From Phyllobacterium myrsinacearum (GTDB lineage Bacteria; Pseudomonadota; Alphaproteobacteria; Rhizobiales; Rhizobiaceae): a stretch of 64,000 nucleotides of DNA. Each line of letters opens with the position of its first letter. Within the stretch, counting starts at the first letter, position 1. The stretch spans positions 372,001-436,000 of the forward strand of contig NZ_PVBT01000001.1 of NCBI RefSeq assembly GCF_002980555.1, read 5' to 3'. Shown here in pieces: positions 43,425-51,405 of the stretch. The position numbers and the translations under genes are program-made. Under the pieces are notes generated by a model. That model worked only from the letters and a program-made list of their open reading frames with translations, was not told the DNA's origin and ran no database searches.

Positions 43425-43458
43425 CCAGACAATAAGTAGCACGCTAATCATTATCTGG
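43425..43458. promoter_or_regulatory. inverted repeat, candidate MarR operator
   Basis: CCAGACAAT (43425-43433) and ATTATCTGG (43450-43458) are complementary at 8 of 9 positions, 16 bases apart, 7 bases upstream of the marR start. Placement fits autorepression; binding is inferred. Confidence 0.5.
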
Positions 43459-43516
43459 CGATATAACCGCAATCCGCCCGATTTTCAAGATGGCATGACG
43501 ATTTTTGCCGGCCGCC

Positions 43517-44023
43517 TCAACGCAAATCGAGCCGCAGCAATTCATCATCGTAGGATTGGCCGTTGATGCGCAGGGCATCCCTTTCAAAACCAAACACCGT
43601 GAAGCCCAATCCGAGATAGAGGGTGCGGGCGGGCAGGTTGGCTGCCATGACCGTTGCGTGCAGCGTGTCGACATGCGCGCGGGCATGATCGATGACCGCC
43701 AGGGTGAGCTTCCGGCCAAGATCGTGGCCGCGCCAGTCCGCATGAACGAAAACGCCCCACAGCAGGCCCTTGTGCTTCTGTTTGGCCTTGGCCGTCGTCG
43801 CGAAACCCGCCATGCCGACCAGTTCGCTCCCGGCAAAGGCGCCGAACACGGCATTGGGTCTGGCGTCAAGCATCCGTTCAATCTCGGTTGGCGTGCGGCC
43901 GGCCTCATCCTCGTAACTGGAGCCGAAACTTTCCGGTGTGTTTTGAAGGCCATGCAGGCGCAGGGACTGAAAGGCGGCGGCATCTTGCGCTGTCAGGACG
44001 CGAATCAAGGGGGAAGGGGACAT
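43517..44023 (-). CDS. GNAT-family N-acetyltransferase
   Basis: Cytoplasmic acetyltransferase of 168 residues. LIRVLTAQDAAAFQSLRLHGLQNTPESFGSSYEDE is the N-terminal substrate half, LVGMAGFATTAK is the central strand, and LLWGVFVHADWRGHDLGRKLTLAVIDHA (~residue 90-117) holds the acetyl-CoA pyrophosphate loop (R-G-x-x-L-G). LPARTLYLGLGFTVFGFERDALRING closes it. Start is ATG at 44023 (MSPSPLIRVL) after AATCAAG-type sequence only; an upstream frame is open to 44068 but not conserved-looking. Monocistronic; acetyl acceptor unknown. Confidence 0.85.
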   Translation of the reverse strand: MSPSPLIRVLTAQDAAAFQSLRLHGLQNTPESFGSSYEDEAGRTPTEIERMLDARPNAVFGAFAGSELVGMAGFATTAKAKQKHKGLLWGVFVHADWRGHDLGRKLTLAVIDHARAHVDTLHATVMAANLPARTLYLGLGFTVFGFERDALRINGQSYDDELLRLDLR

Positions 44024-44234
44024 GCGGGGCACTCTGCTGGCGTGGGATCGGAGGGGCCAGTCTTGCAAAAGAACCGGCTTGGCACAACCGCCGGAAAATG
44101 GCCGGTTTGCCTGCGTTTATGCGGTTATTCGATGAAAAGTTAACCGAACTTTAAAACAAGACCCAACTTTGCCTCAATTCAGGTAAGATAACAACGTGAG
44201 GGACGTATTTGGTTGAAACGGAGAGGGTATACCC

Positions 44235-44615
44235 ATGAACAGCAAACTACTTATTTCACTCGGCATGGTTTCGCTTCTTGCACTGACCGCATGCGGCAAG
44301 AAGGAAGAGGAAAAGAAGGCTCCGGCAGCGACCGAGCAGCCTGCTGCCACCCCGGCCAAGCCCGCTGCTCCCGCAACACCGTCCACGACGCAGGCGCCCG
44401 CCGCTCCGGCAGCGCCGATGAATGCGGCGGACACGTTGCAGAAGCTGAAAGAGCAGGCCGCAACCATGACGGCAGAACAGAAGCAGGCCGCCATTGCGAC
44501 CGCGCGCAAGGCTGCGGAAGATGCGGCCAAGGCTGCCGGCCAGACGGCCGACCAGATCAAGGCCTCTGCCGATGCGGCGGAAAAAGTTATCAAGGATGCG
44601 CTCGGCGTTCAGTAA
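44235..44615 (+). CDS. small Ala/Pro-rich lipoprotein
   Basis: Protein of 126 residues. MNSKLLISLGMVSLLALTAC is a lipoprotein signal with the lipidated Cys at 20. A Lys/Glu cluster (GKKEEEKK), then a Pro/Ala-rich linker (~28-62: PAATPAKPAAPATPSTTQ), then a charged Ala/Lys/Gln-rich helix (~63-122: DTLQKLKEQAATMTAEQKQAAIATARKAAEDAAKAAG) follow. The linker and helix suggest a periplasmic tether to envelope material. No enzymatic domain is seen and no family is recognised. Monocistronic; the terminator follows 19 bases after the stop. Confidence 0.78.
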   Translation: MNSKLLISLGMVSLLALTACGKKEEEKKAPAATEQPAATPAKPAAPATPSTTQAPAAPAAPMNAADTLQKLKEQAATMTAEQKQAAIATARKAAEDAAKAAGQTADQIKASADAAEKVIKDALGVQ

Positions 44616-44633
44616 GAGCCGCTATCCCTGATG

Positions 44634-44668
44634 AAAATGGCCAGCTTCGTGCTGGCCATTTTATTTTT
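44634..44668 (+). terminator. Rho-independent terminator after the lipoprotein gene
   Basis: AAAATGGCCAGC pairs perfectly with GCTGGCCATTTT (12 bp, loop TTCGT), followed by ATTTTT. Confidence 0.88.
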
Positions 44669-44747
44669 GACGGGTGCGTCAACCGGTCTGCCGCCGGCAT
44701 GCCAGATCGCTCTCGCAATTGCGAAAGAATTTGAATAAAACAATACC

Positions 44748-45467
44748 ATGTCAATCTGGCGCCGTATCAGCGACTTCATTACCACGACTGCCATCGATGC
44801 TTTCTCCAGCATCATCGAGGCCGTGCGTACAGCCTTCGAGGGAGACCCCGAGACCCGGCGGCGCGTTGCATTCTCCATCGCCATGATTGCCCTTTCCGCC
44901 AAGATGGCCAAGGCCGACGGTGTTGTCACCGAAGTCGAGGTCAAGGCATTTCACGAGATTTTTCACGTTCCGCCCCGCTATCAGGATCAGGTGACCCGGC
45001 TCTACAATCTCGCCAAGCAGGATGTGGCGGGTTACGAGACCTATGCGGCGCAGCTGGCTTCCCTGTGCGGCACGGGCAAGCCGAACTGCAAGATGCTGGA
45101 GGATATCCTCGACGGCCTGTTCCACATTGCCAAGGCCGACGGCTCGCTGCATGACAAGGAACTGATCTTTCTGGGCACCGTCGCCGAGATTTTCGCGCTC
45201 GACGAAGAACAGTTCGACAGCATTCTGGCGCGGCATGTCGGCCGGGGGCAGGCGGACCCGTTCGTGGTTCTCGGTCTGGCGCGGGATGTCAGTTTCGAAG
45301 ACGCCCGCAAGCGCTACAGGGCGCTTGTGCGTGAAAATCATCCGGACATGCTGATCGCACGCGGCGTGCCCGAGGAATTTGTCGCCATTGCCAATCAGCG
45401 CATTGCCGCTATCAATGCGGCCTGGGAAAAAGTTGAAAAAGATTTGAAGGCATATGAACGCGTTTAA
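44748..45467 (+). CDS. DjlA-like protein: TerB domain plus C-terminal J domain
   Basis: Protein of 239 residues. The TerB domain (~30-165) contains FSIAMIALSAKMAKADGVVTEVEVKAFHEIF and ILDGLFHIAKADGSLHDKELIFLGTVAEIFALDE, two acidic metal-site-like helices. The J domain (~175-238) has DPFVVLGLARDVSFEDARKRYRALVRENHPDMLIARG with the HPD tripeptide that stimulates DnaK. E. coli DjlA is membrane-anchored; here residues 1-25 are only moderately hydrophobic (FITTTAIDAFSSIIEAV), so anchoring is uncertain. It overlaps the AmpD-like gene by 14 bases, an association that suggests an envelope-stress or wall-recycling link. Confidence 0.85.
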   Translation: MSIWRRISDFITTTAIDAFSSIIEAVRTAFEGDPETRRRVAFSIAMIALSAKMAKADGVVTEVEVKAFHEIFHVPPRYQDQVTRLYNLAKQDVAGYETYAAQLASLCGTGKPNCKMLEDILDGLFHIAKADGSLHDKELIFLGTVAEIFALDEEQFDSILARHVGRGQADPFVVLGLARDVSFEDARKRYRALVRENHPDMLIARGVPEEFVAIANQRIAAINAAWEKVEKDLKAYERV

Positions 45468-46218
45468 ACCGGACCATTTACGCGCGGAAGTGCATCCCTC
45501 ACCGAATTTTGGCCCACGCAAGGACGGCAAGCATCCGTCCTATCTCGTCCTGCATTATACCGGCATGGAAACGGGAGAGGCGGCCGAGGGTTGGCTGACC
45601 AACCCGCAGAGTGAAGTCTCCGCCCACTATGTCGTGCATGAGGATGGGCGCATTGTTCAGCTCGTTCCCGAAAGCCAGCGTGCCTGGCATGCCGGGCAAA
45701 GCCACTGGAAGGGCGAGACGGACATCAATTCCTGCTCCATCGGCATCGAGATCGTCAATGGCGGACCGCTGCTCAATTTTCCCGATTTCAGCGATACGCA
45801 GATCGATGCGGTGATCGATCTGTGCAAGGGGATCGTGTCGCGCCACAAGATGCGTCCGGAGAACGTGCTCGCCCATTCCGACATTGCGCCTGCGCGCAAG
45901 ATCGATCCGGGCGAAAAATTCCCGTGGCCGGTTCTCTACAATTCCGGTGTGGGCCACTGGGTGGCGCCATCGCCCATCCGGGGCGGGCGGTTCTTTTCCC
46001 TCGGCGACCGGGGTCAGCCGGTCGAGGCTTTGCAGAGCATGCTGGCGCTCTACGGCTATGATGTGCCTATCGACAGTGTGTTCGGAAGGTCGACAGAATT
46101 AGGCATTTTAGCGTTCCAGCGCCATTTTCGCCCAGAAAAAGTCGACGGAGTCGCCGACATGTCAACCATTGAAACCCTGCATAAGGTGCTTTCTGCACTT
46201 CCCGCGCTTCATGCTTAA
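45454..46218 (+). CDS. N-acetylmuramoyl-L-alanine amidase, AmpD/Amidase_2 type, with peptidoglycan-binding domain
   Basis: Zinc amidase of 254 residues. YLVLHYTGMETGEAAEGWLTNPQSEVSAHYVVHEDGRIVQLVPESQRAWHAGQSHWKG (~residues 29-85) carries the first Zn His and catalytic region. SIGIEIVNGG, then NVLAHSDIAPARKIDPGEKFPW (second His and Asp ligands, ~145-166) follow. A peptidoglycan-binding domain occupies ~190-250 (GDRGQPVEALQSMLALYGYDVPIDSVFG). It removes peptides from MurNAc or anhydro-muropeptides. No signal peptide is visible, consistent with a cytoplasmic AmpD-like recycling enzyme, though the wall-binding domain is more AmiD-like. Translationally coupled to the djlA-like gene. Confidence 0.88.
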   Translation: MNAFKPDHLRAEVHPSPNFGPRKDGKHPSYLVLHYTGMETGEAAEGWLTNPQSEVSAHYVVHEDGRIVQLVPESQRAWHAGQSHWKGETDINSCSIGIEIVNGGPLLNFPDFSDTQIDAVIDLCKGIVSRHKMRPENVLAHSDIAPARKIDPGEKFPWPVLYNSGVGHWVAPSPIRGGRFFSLGDRGQPVEALQSMLALYGYDVPIDSVFGRSTELGILAFQRHFRPEKVDGVADMSTIETLHKVLSALPALHA

Positions 46219-46431
46219 CTCTCTGTAAAAAAACGCTTTCCCGGCGTTTATTTGTGCACTGCAACCTATATATTTCAATGTGTTACACTTTGCTATTTGG
46301 CCGACCCATATTCGGCTGCATTGGACCGTCACATCCTTGGACATTGTTCCGGTAACGCCCTTTTAGATTTTTGGCGCGGAACGGGGTCCGGCAGTGCGCT
46401 CGTATTGCCCAAGCGATTTAGACGGAAAACG

Positions 46432-47154
46432 ATGACAAAAAAATTTGGTATGATTCTCGCCCTGGTTGGGGCGACGGCCTTCTTTGGCGCAAATTCAGCA
46501 TACAGCAGTCCGGCAGAGCCGACAAACCTGATGGACTACCTCAAGGCCAAACGGGCCGCAGCGGAAAAGGAAAAAGAAGGCGGGAAATCCGCCAAGACCG
46601 TCCAGGCCAAAAGCAAGGGCAAAAAGGCCGTGGTGAAGGCCCGGACACACGGCAAGAGCCTGGCATCCTCCAAGCGGCCGGTTGTTGAAACCAGGGTACG
46701 GCTCAAGACCAAGGTCCGCCACCGCAATCTCGCCAATGTCGACACGATGACAACGGGCAGCATCCCCTCCGCCGCCGGTTCGATGAAATACACGACGATC
46801 ATCAATTCCTACGCCGCGTCCTACGGCGTCCCGGCTTCCCTCGCCAATGCGGTGGTCCGGGTGGAAAGCAACTACCGTGCCGACATGACCGGAAGCGCCG
46901 GTGAAATCGGCCTGATGCAGATCAAACTCGAAACAGCGCGCGGCCTTGGCTATACCGGTAGCCGCCAGGCGCTCTACAATCCCGAAACCAATATCCGCTG
47001 GGGCATGAAATATCTTGCCGGCGCACACAAGCTCGGCAACGGCACGACCTGCGGCACCATCCTGCGCTACAATGCCGGCCATGGCGCAACGCGCATGAAT
47101 CCGGTCTCGGCCAACTACTGCGCCAAGGTGAAAATGGAAATGGCTTCCAACTAA
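46432..47154 (+). CDS. lytic transglycosylase, SLT domain
   Basis: Exported protein of 240 residues. The ATG at 46432 opens the signal peptide MTKKFGMILALVGATAFFGANSAYS. A basic Lys-rich linker (~45-95) may touch the anionic wall. The SLT domain (~120-235) shows YGVPASLANAVVRVESNYRADMTGSAGEIGLMQIKLETARGLGYTG, with the catalytic Glu in RVESNY, followed by WGMKYLAGAHKLGNGTTCGTILRYNAGHG. It makes 1,6-anhydroMurNAc ends. The long frame upstream to 46252 is not used, because that part is AT-rich and lacks similarity. Ends in a clear terminator before rnpB. Confidence 0.9.
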   Translation: MTKKFGMILALVGATAFFGANSAYSSPAEPTNLMDYLKAKRAAAEKEKEGGKSAKTVQAKSKGKKAVVKARTHGKSLASSKRPVVETRVRLKTKVRHRNLANVDTMTTGSIPSAAGSMKYTTIINSYAASYGVPASLANAVVRVESNYRADMTGSAGEIGLMQIKLETARGLGYTGSRQALYNPETNIRWGMKYLAGAHKLGNGTTCGTILRYNAGHGATRMNPVSANYCAKVKMEMASN

Positions 47155-47179
47155 ACAGTTGGCAACCTGCACAAAGATG

Positions 47180-47206
47180 AAGGCCGGATAACCAATCCGG
47201 CCTTTT
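47180..47206 (+). terminator. Rho-independent terminator after the SLT gene
   Basis: AAGGCCGGAT, loop AACCA, ATCCGGCCTTTTT: a 10-bp stem ending in a T-run, 26 bases after the stop codon and just before rnpB. Confidence 0.9.
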
Positions 47207-47245
47207 TCATTTGCGTTTTGGCGACGAAACCCTTTTATACGCTTC

Positions 47246-47675
47246 GTCAGCTGGCCGGGCAGCCGCGCATGTCAGAAGCCGAAAGGCGGCATGTGAGGAA
47301 AGTCCGGGCTCCAGGGAAACACGGTGCCGGATAACGTCCGGCGGGGGCGACCCCAGGGAAAGTGCCACAGAAAGGAAACCGCCCCGTCTTTCGTTGCGCC
47401 GGATCATCGCCGGTTGGGCGCAAGGAATGACGGGGTAAGGGTGAAAGGGTGGGGTAAGAGCCCACCGCGTTGCTGGTAACAGGAACGGCAAGGTAAACCC
47501 CACCGGGAGCAAAACCGAATAGGGACGGCGTGTCAGGCGAAAGCCTGGCGATCAGTTTCCGGTCAGTCGTCCGGGTAGGTTGCAGGAGGCGGATGGCAAC
47601 ATCCGTCCAAGATGAATGGCTGCCGCGCCGGACGCAAGTCCGGCCATACAGAACCCGGCTTACAGGCCAGCTGAC
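47246..47675 (+). ncRNA. rnpB: RNase P RNA (class A)
   Basis: Catalytic RNA of the tRNA 5'-processing enzyme. The P1 arms GTCAGCTGGCC (47246-47256) and GGCCAGCTGAC (47665-47675) are exact complements and set the ends. Conserved core elements are present in order: GAGGAAAGTCCGGGCTCC near 47295, ACAGAAAGGAAACCGCC (~47366-47383), AAGGGTGAAAGGGTGGGGTAAGAGCCCACC, and ACAGAACCCGGCTTACAGG near the 3' end. Length ~430 bases, typical of alphaproteobacteria. The AT-rich foreign-looking segment begins just downstream. Confidence 0.95.
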
Positions 47676-48005
47676 ACTTCATTCCCCTTCTGCCGCGGCA
47701 TGCCTGCGCTTTTGCGTGGTGCGTGGTTCGACAAGCTCAGGAAGCTCACCATGAGGGGCGCCGGGGTCGGACGCGTTCGGTTTCCTGGCATGGCTGTCGA
47801 CTCGTTGAGTTTCCAATCGCTGTTGCAAACGTTGGACGTAGCCAGTGTCTTCGGCGAGGTGATGCCATGACACTTCAATTGTGGCCTATCGGTATTCCTA
47901 CGAATTGTATTTGAGCATCAATTCTATGATCAGTTTGCGTACTGATCGATTGCACCCCTTCAGATCACTGAAATCAGCGTAACGACTTTTGCCTATGGAG
48001 GGCTG
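47676..48005. other. 330-base non-coding region between rnpB and the radical SAM gene
   Basis: The first part (to ~47870) is GC-rich and contains a short repeated element at 47723-47756; no gene is seen. The second part is AT-richer. It contains GATCAGT-TTGCGT-ACTGATC (47928-47947), a 7-bp inverted repeat 58 bases before the radical SAM start that may be an operator. No copy of the rnpB 3' end, which would mark an integration duplication, was found. Confidence 0.4.
47723..47756. repeat. short dispersed-repeat-like element (GTGGTTCGACAAGCTCA...CCATGAGG)
   Basis: The segment GTGGTTCGACAAGCTCA, then GGAAGCTCACC, then ATGAGG, resembles an element I recall from intergenic regions of many alphaproteobacteria (GTGGTTCGACAAGCTCACC-ATGAGG). 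Here a 9-base unit (AAGCTCAGG/AAGCTCACC) appears twice. Only one copy is seen in this window, so repeat status rests on recollection. Confidence 0.35.
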
Positions 48006-49454
48006 ATGGATTGCTTTCCTGTATCTAATCTTGCCGGTCCGAAAGAAGTTGACTTGACACTGGTCAAGCCTCCAACAGGATTCCCACCTGTCAAGTTCAC
48101 GAACTATTCATTTCAGAGCATGATTGGTGAGACGTTGGGTATTGCATCAATCGCGTCGACGTCCCGCTCGCGCGGTTTCACCGTCCACTATTTAGATGCG
48201 TACTTCGAAGAGTTGTCCATCGAACAGACGATATCGGTGATTGTAGGGAGATCACCACGCATTGTCGGCATATTGCTTCGTTATCCCTATGTAAGCATTG
48301 TGAGACAAATAACCGATAGCGTACGCGCCCATCTCCCTCATGCGAAGATAATCATCGGTGGGCAATACCCCTCCATCAATGCGAAATTGGTTCTTGAATG
48401 GCTCCCGTCAGTTGATGGGATCTGTATAGGAGATGGCGAGCTGGCAATCCTTGACCTGCTTGAAGGGGCGGGGCGACAGATACACGGAAGAAGTTACATT
48501 TTATGGCGGTATGGACCCTCAGCGGAAAAGAGGACAGCGAAGGGTACGGCACTCGTGCATTATGCTGCACTCGATGATCTCGAGTGGCCAGACCGCAAGT
48601 ATCTCCGGACCGCGCAAGAGTTTGGATATAAGGCCGTTGGGATTTCGAGTTCGCGCGGTTGTCCTTATCGTTGTGCCTTTTGTGTCCCCCATGTCTATTC
48701 TCAAAACTCAATCGAGAGACCATGGAACTACAGATCTGCTCGAAGCATCACAGATGAGATTCAGTTCCACTATGACAATGGGGATCGGCTGTTCACTTTC
48801 TCCGACGAGCACTTTCTCCCAAACAAGTTTGCGCGCAAACGAGCGGTCGAGTTCGCCAGATTGCTAAAAGCACAAAGGCTAGATGTTAAGTTCATGTTCG
48901 ATTGTCGTGCTGACTCGGTGAGTGAGGAACTGTTCGCAACACTGAGAGACGTCGGCCTTTATCGCGTATACATTGGCTTTGAAGCTGCGGAAAACTCGAT
49001 GCTTCTTGATTACAGAAAAGATCAAAAAATGGAGATATACGAGAGTACGTTGACACTTCTGTCCCGCCTCGGAATTGAAGCGATACCAGGAATGATAATA
49101 TTCTCACCCACAACGACTCCATCAGAAATCAAGAAGAATATAGAGTTCTTTGCTGCAAATTTCTCGACATATGCCGAGGAGGATTTCCTGTCGAGACTCC
49201 AGGTTCTACCCGGAACACCGATTGCTGTCGGGTTGAAAAATCAAGGGCTTCTCGGAGATATGATCGAGGGGGAGTATTTCTGGAAATTCAAACACCCCAT
49301 TGTTGAAGCCTTGTGGAACGACTTCAACGATATCGTGAAAAGCAGATCTGGTGATTTTCGTGCGTTGCGGGAGAACGACAAGCAATCGCTCTCTAATCTC
49401 AAGAAGGAAATCGAGAGGGATTTGTTTAATGCTTTGAATAAGAGAGCGCAGTAA
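48006..49454 (+). CDS. B12-binding domain radical SAM protein, unknown function
   Basis: Protein of 482 residues. Residues ~14-155 resemble a cobalamin-binding Rossmann domain (VDLTLVKPPTG, GETLGIASIASTSRSRGFTVHYLDAYFEEL, AKIIIGGQYPSINAKLVLEWL, GICIGDGELAILDLLE). Residues ~205-400 are a radical SAM barrel with the Fe-S motif C219-x3-C223-x2-C226 (SRGCPYRCAFC) and FTFSDEHFLPNK, MFDCRADSVSEELFATLRDVGLYRVYIGFEAAEN and IPGMIIFSPTTT. Such enzymes methylate or cyclise unreactive carbons in natural products, lipids or peptides. GGAGGG precedes ATG 48006. The gene is distinctly AT-rich compared with neighbours. A Tet-like exporter gene follows 41 bases later. Substrate unknown. Confidence 0.83.
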   Translation: MDCFPVSNLAGPKEVDLTLVKPPTGFPPVKFTNYSFQSMIGETLGIASIASTSRSRGFTVHYLDAYFEELSIEQTISVIVGRSPRIVGILLRYPYVSIVRQITDSVRAHLPHAKIIIGGQYPSINAKLVLEWLPSVDGICIGDGELAILDLLEGAGRQIHGRSYILWRYGPSAEKRTAKGTALVHYAALDDLEWPDRKYLRTAQEFGYKAVGISSSRGCPYRCAFCVPHVYSQNSIERPWNYRSARSITDEIQFHYDNGDRLFTFSDEHFLPNKFARKRAVEFARLLKAQRLDVKFMFDCRADSVSEELFATLRDVGLYRVYIGFEAAENSMLLDYRKDQKMEIYESTLTLLSRLGIEAIPGMIIFSPTTTPSEIKKNIEFFAANFSTYAEEDFLSRLQVLPGTPIAVGLKNQGLLGDMIEGEYFWKFKHPIVEALWNDFNDIVKSRSGDFRALRENDKQSLSNLKKEIERDLFNALNKRAQ

Positions 49455-49495
49455 ACGTGGTTTCCCCGAAGCAGCAATTATCTCTTTAACGCACG

Positions 49496-50749
49496 GTGAT
49501 TTTTGTGGGCACTTTAGCGGTCCTATCCATTCGACGGCCTGCCCTGATATTCATTTTCATAACGGTTTTGTTGGATGTGGTTTCGATGGGGGTGGTCGTT
49601 CCTGTCTTGCCCCAATTAGTATTGGGTTTTCTGGGAAACGATTTCTCGCGCGCTGCCGATCTGCTTGGCGTTTTTATTTCCGTCTGGGCTTTTTCACACT
49701 TTATCGCCTCTCCTGTCGTCGGAGGATTGTCAGATCATTTTGGTCGGCGGCCCATTATTTTATTATCCAATCTTACCCTTGCAATGGATCATTTCTTAAT
49801 GGCGTTTGCACCTGCCTTATGGGTGCTCTTCATCGGCCGAGCATTATCGGGGATATGTTCTGCTACGGTCTCCACTGCTTATGCCTACATTTCCGATGTC
49901 ACCCCCGGTGACAAACGAGCGGGCTCGTTTGCTGTGCTAAGTACGGCTTTCGGACTTGGCTTTGTTGTCGGACCTGCTATCGGCGGATTTTTGGGGCAAT
50001 ATGATATTCGGCTTCCTTTTCTTGTGGCTGCATTGTTGGGATTGGCAAATTTCATTTACGGCTTAATCATTCTACCGGAATCGTTGGCGGCCGGTTTGCG
50101 CGTACCTTTTTCATTGCAAGTAGCCAATCCCTTGGTTTCGTTGCGGTTGTTCCGACGCAGCAACCAGTTGTCGCGTCTGGGTTTTCTAAGTTTTATCATG
50201 CAGATGGCCCAGCAAGTACTGCCCGCTTGTGCCGTTCTTTACATGACCTATCGCTACCAGTGGCAAGTGACACAGATTGGGATGGCCCTCGCATATGTTG
50301 GGGCGGTTTATATCGCAATCCAGAGCGGCGTCATGCGCCCCTTGTCGAATAGAGTGTCCGAGAAAACACTCGCGATAGTGGGGTTTTTGGCCGGTACAAT
50401 TGGGTTGTGGATCTACGGGGTCGCGAGCGCCGGAGTTATATTTCTTGCCGCAATTCCTATCATGGAGTTCTGGAGTCTGGCCCAGCCATCAATTTATGCG
50501 CTAATGACGAAGGAAGTCGATGCAGCGGAGCAGGGGCGACTACAGGGAGCGAACTCTAGCGTCCTCGCTTTAGCCGGCCTTCTAGGGCCTGGACTTTTTG
50601 CTAAACTCTTTGCAATCGGTGTTAATCCTGAAATCGGACTCAACATGCCTGGTCTTCCTTTTTTTGTCGCTGCTGCCTTGATGCTTCTAGGTCTATTGGT
50701 GGTTATCGGGCTTAGAGGTTTGCAGGGAAGTCAGATAGACAAGAGGTAA
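49496..50749 (+). CDS. MFS exporter of the TetA-like DHA1 group
   Basis: Inner-membrane transporter of 417 residues with 12 predicted helices. FIFITVLLDVVSMGVVVPVLPQLV (helix 1) and GGLSDHFGRRPIILLSNLTLAMDHFLMAFAPALWVLFIGRALSGICSATVSTAYAYISDVTPGDKRAGSFAVLSTAFGLGFVVGPAIGGFLG (motifs A, B and C) follow TetA order closely. Family members export tetracycline or other small molecules in exchange for protons. Real tetracycline resistance is not assured, since binding residues were not checked. AT-rich like the upstream radical SAM gene; probably one transcript, suggesting it exports or protects against that enzyme's product or substrate. Start uncertain: GTG 49496 or GTG 49505, no good ribosome-binding site. 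Confidence 0.83.
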   Translation: MIFVGTLAVLSIRRPALIFIFITVLLDVVSMGVVVPVLPQLVLGFLGNDFSRAADLLGVFISVWAFSHFIASPVVGGLSDHFGRRPIILLSNLTLAMDHFLMAFAPALWVLFIGRALSGICSATVSTAYAYISDVTPGDKRAGSFAVLSTAFGLGFVVGPAIGGFLGQYDIRLPFLVAALLGLANFIYGLIILPESLAAGLRVPFSLQVANPLVSLRLFRRSNQLSRLGFLSFIMQMAQQVLPACAVLYMTYRYQWQVTQIGMALAYVGAVYIAIQSGVMRPLSNRVSEKTLAIVGFLAGTIGLWIYGVASAGVIFLAAIPIMEFWSLAQPSIYALMTKEVDAAEQGRLQGANSSVLALAGLLGPGLFAKLFAIGVNPEIGLNMPGLPFFVAAALMLLGLLVVIGLRGLQGSQIDKR

Positions 50750-50954
50750 ACTCGTTGTCGTAAAGATGCGGCCGCCAAAACTACCTGCGCTGCGGGTCCC
50801 CAACGCTTTCGGGGAGGGGTACGTCACGTCTCTCCGCGCTCTCAAATATCCACGAGATTCACGACATTCGTCCTGTAATTTCTGTTGGTACAGGTTGCAT
50901 TAGCTGTGTTTGTTAAAGTCGTCGGCCGCTTTCCATACCAAGGTCTGAGCAAGG

Positions 50955-51035
50955 GGACAGCGTTTCAAACCGGCTATCTTCGCCGTCGTGCGCAGCCTCA
51001 TCTTCACGCTGAACGCGATGATCAAAAAGGGCTAG
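50955..51035 (+). pseudogene. remnant of IS110/IS1111-type transposase C-terminus
   Basis: The frame reads GQRFKPAIFAVVRSLIFTLN, then AMIKKG, then TAG. This recalls the C-terminal end of IS110-family transposases (K-x-A-x-x-A-V-x-R-x-L-x-x-x-L-N-x-M-I). A stop codon lies in the same frame just upstream and no further transposase sequence precedes it, so only a fragment of about 27 codons remains. The match is short and by eye; a chance resemblance is possible. Confidence 0.4.
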
Positions 51036-51379
51036 GTTGGCAAATCACAATCCAAACTTAAACACAGTTGCTGACCAAGGGGCGATCAGCTGCGCTCCAT
51101 CTTGCGGCCAACCCACCTCCCGCATGGTGAATTCACCGAACCACATTTCCTAACCGTTCATTAAGCTTAATGAGCCATAAATTCAGAATCGCCGGAAGTG
51201 TGCTTGATTGCAGGCGCGCTCCCACCATGTGTTCTCTAATCCCATTGACGCCCATAGTGCCCCATGATATCGATTGGTTTCATCAGTAGCGTTCAGTCGA
51301 CACGGTGTTTCCCGACATTGGATTTGGCATGCCAGGGCTTGCATTCGGCCCGTTCGGCCAATGCTTCCGCGGCTATTGA

Positions 51380-51405
51380 TGGGGCTCCCAGGGGTGGAGC
51401 AGGGG
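51380..51405 (+). promoter_or_regulatory. candidate MraZ-binding repeats upstream of mraZ
   Basis: TGGGG (51380-51384), AGGGG (51390-51394) and AGGGG (51401-51405) are spaced 10 and 11 bases apart, 46 bases before the mraZ start. MraZ of other bacteria binds TGGGN repeats separated by five bases in its own promoter, so these are the natural autoregulatory site of the dcw operon. Confidence 0.55.

Noticed and set aside
47246-47675. Duplicate of the rnpB 3' end downstream as an island attachment site
   Set aside because: The end sequence GGCCAGCTGAC was not found again between 47676 and 51450, so site-specific integration into rnpB is not supported.
49496-50749. Calling the MFS gene a tetracycline-resistance determinant
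   Set aside because: Motif order is TetA-like, but drug-binding residues could not be verified and the partner gene suggests another substrate.
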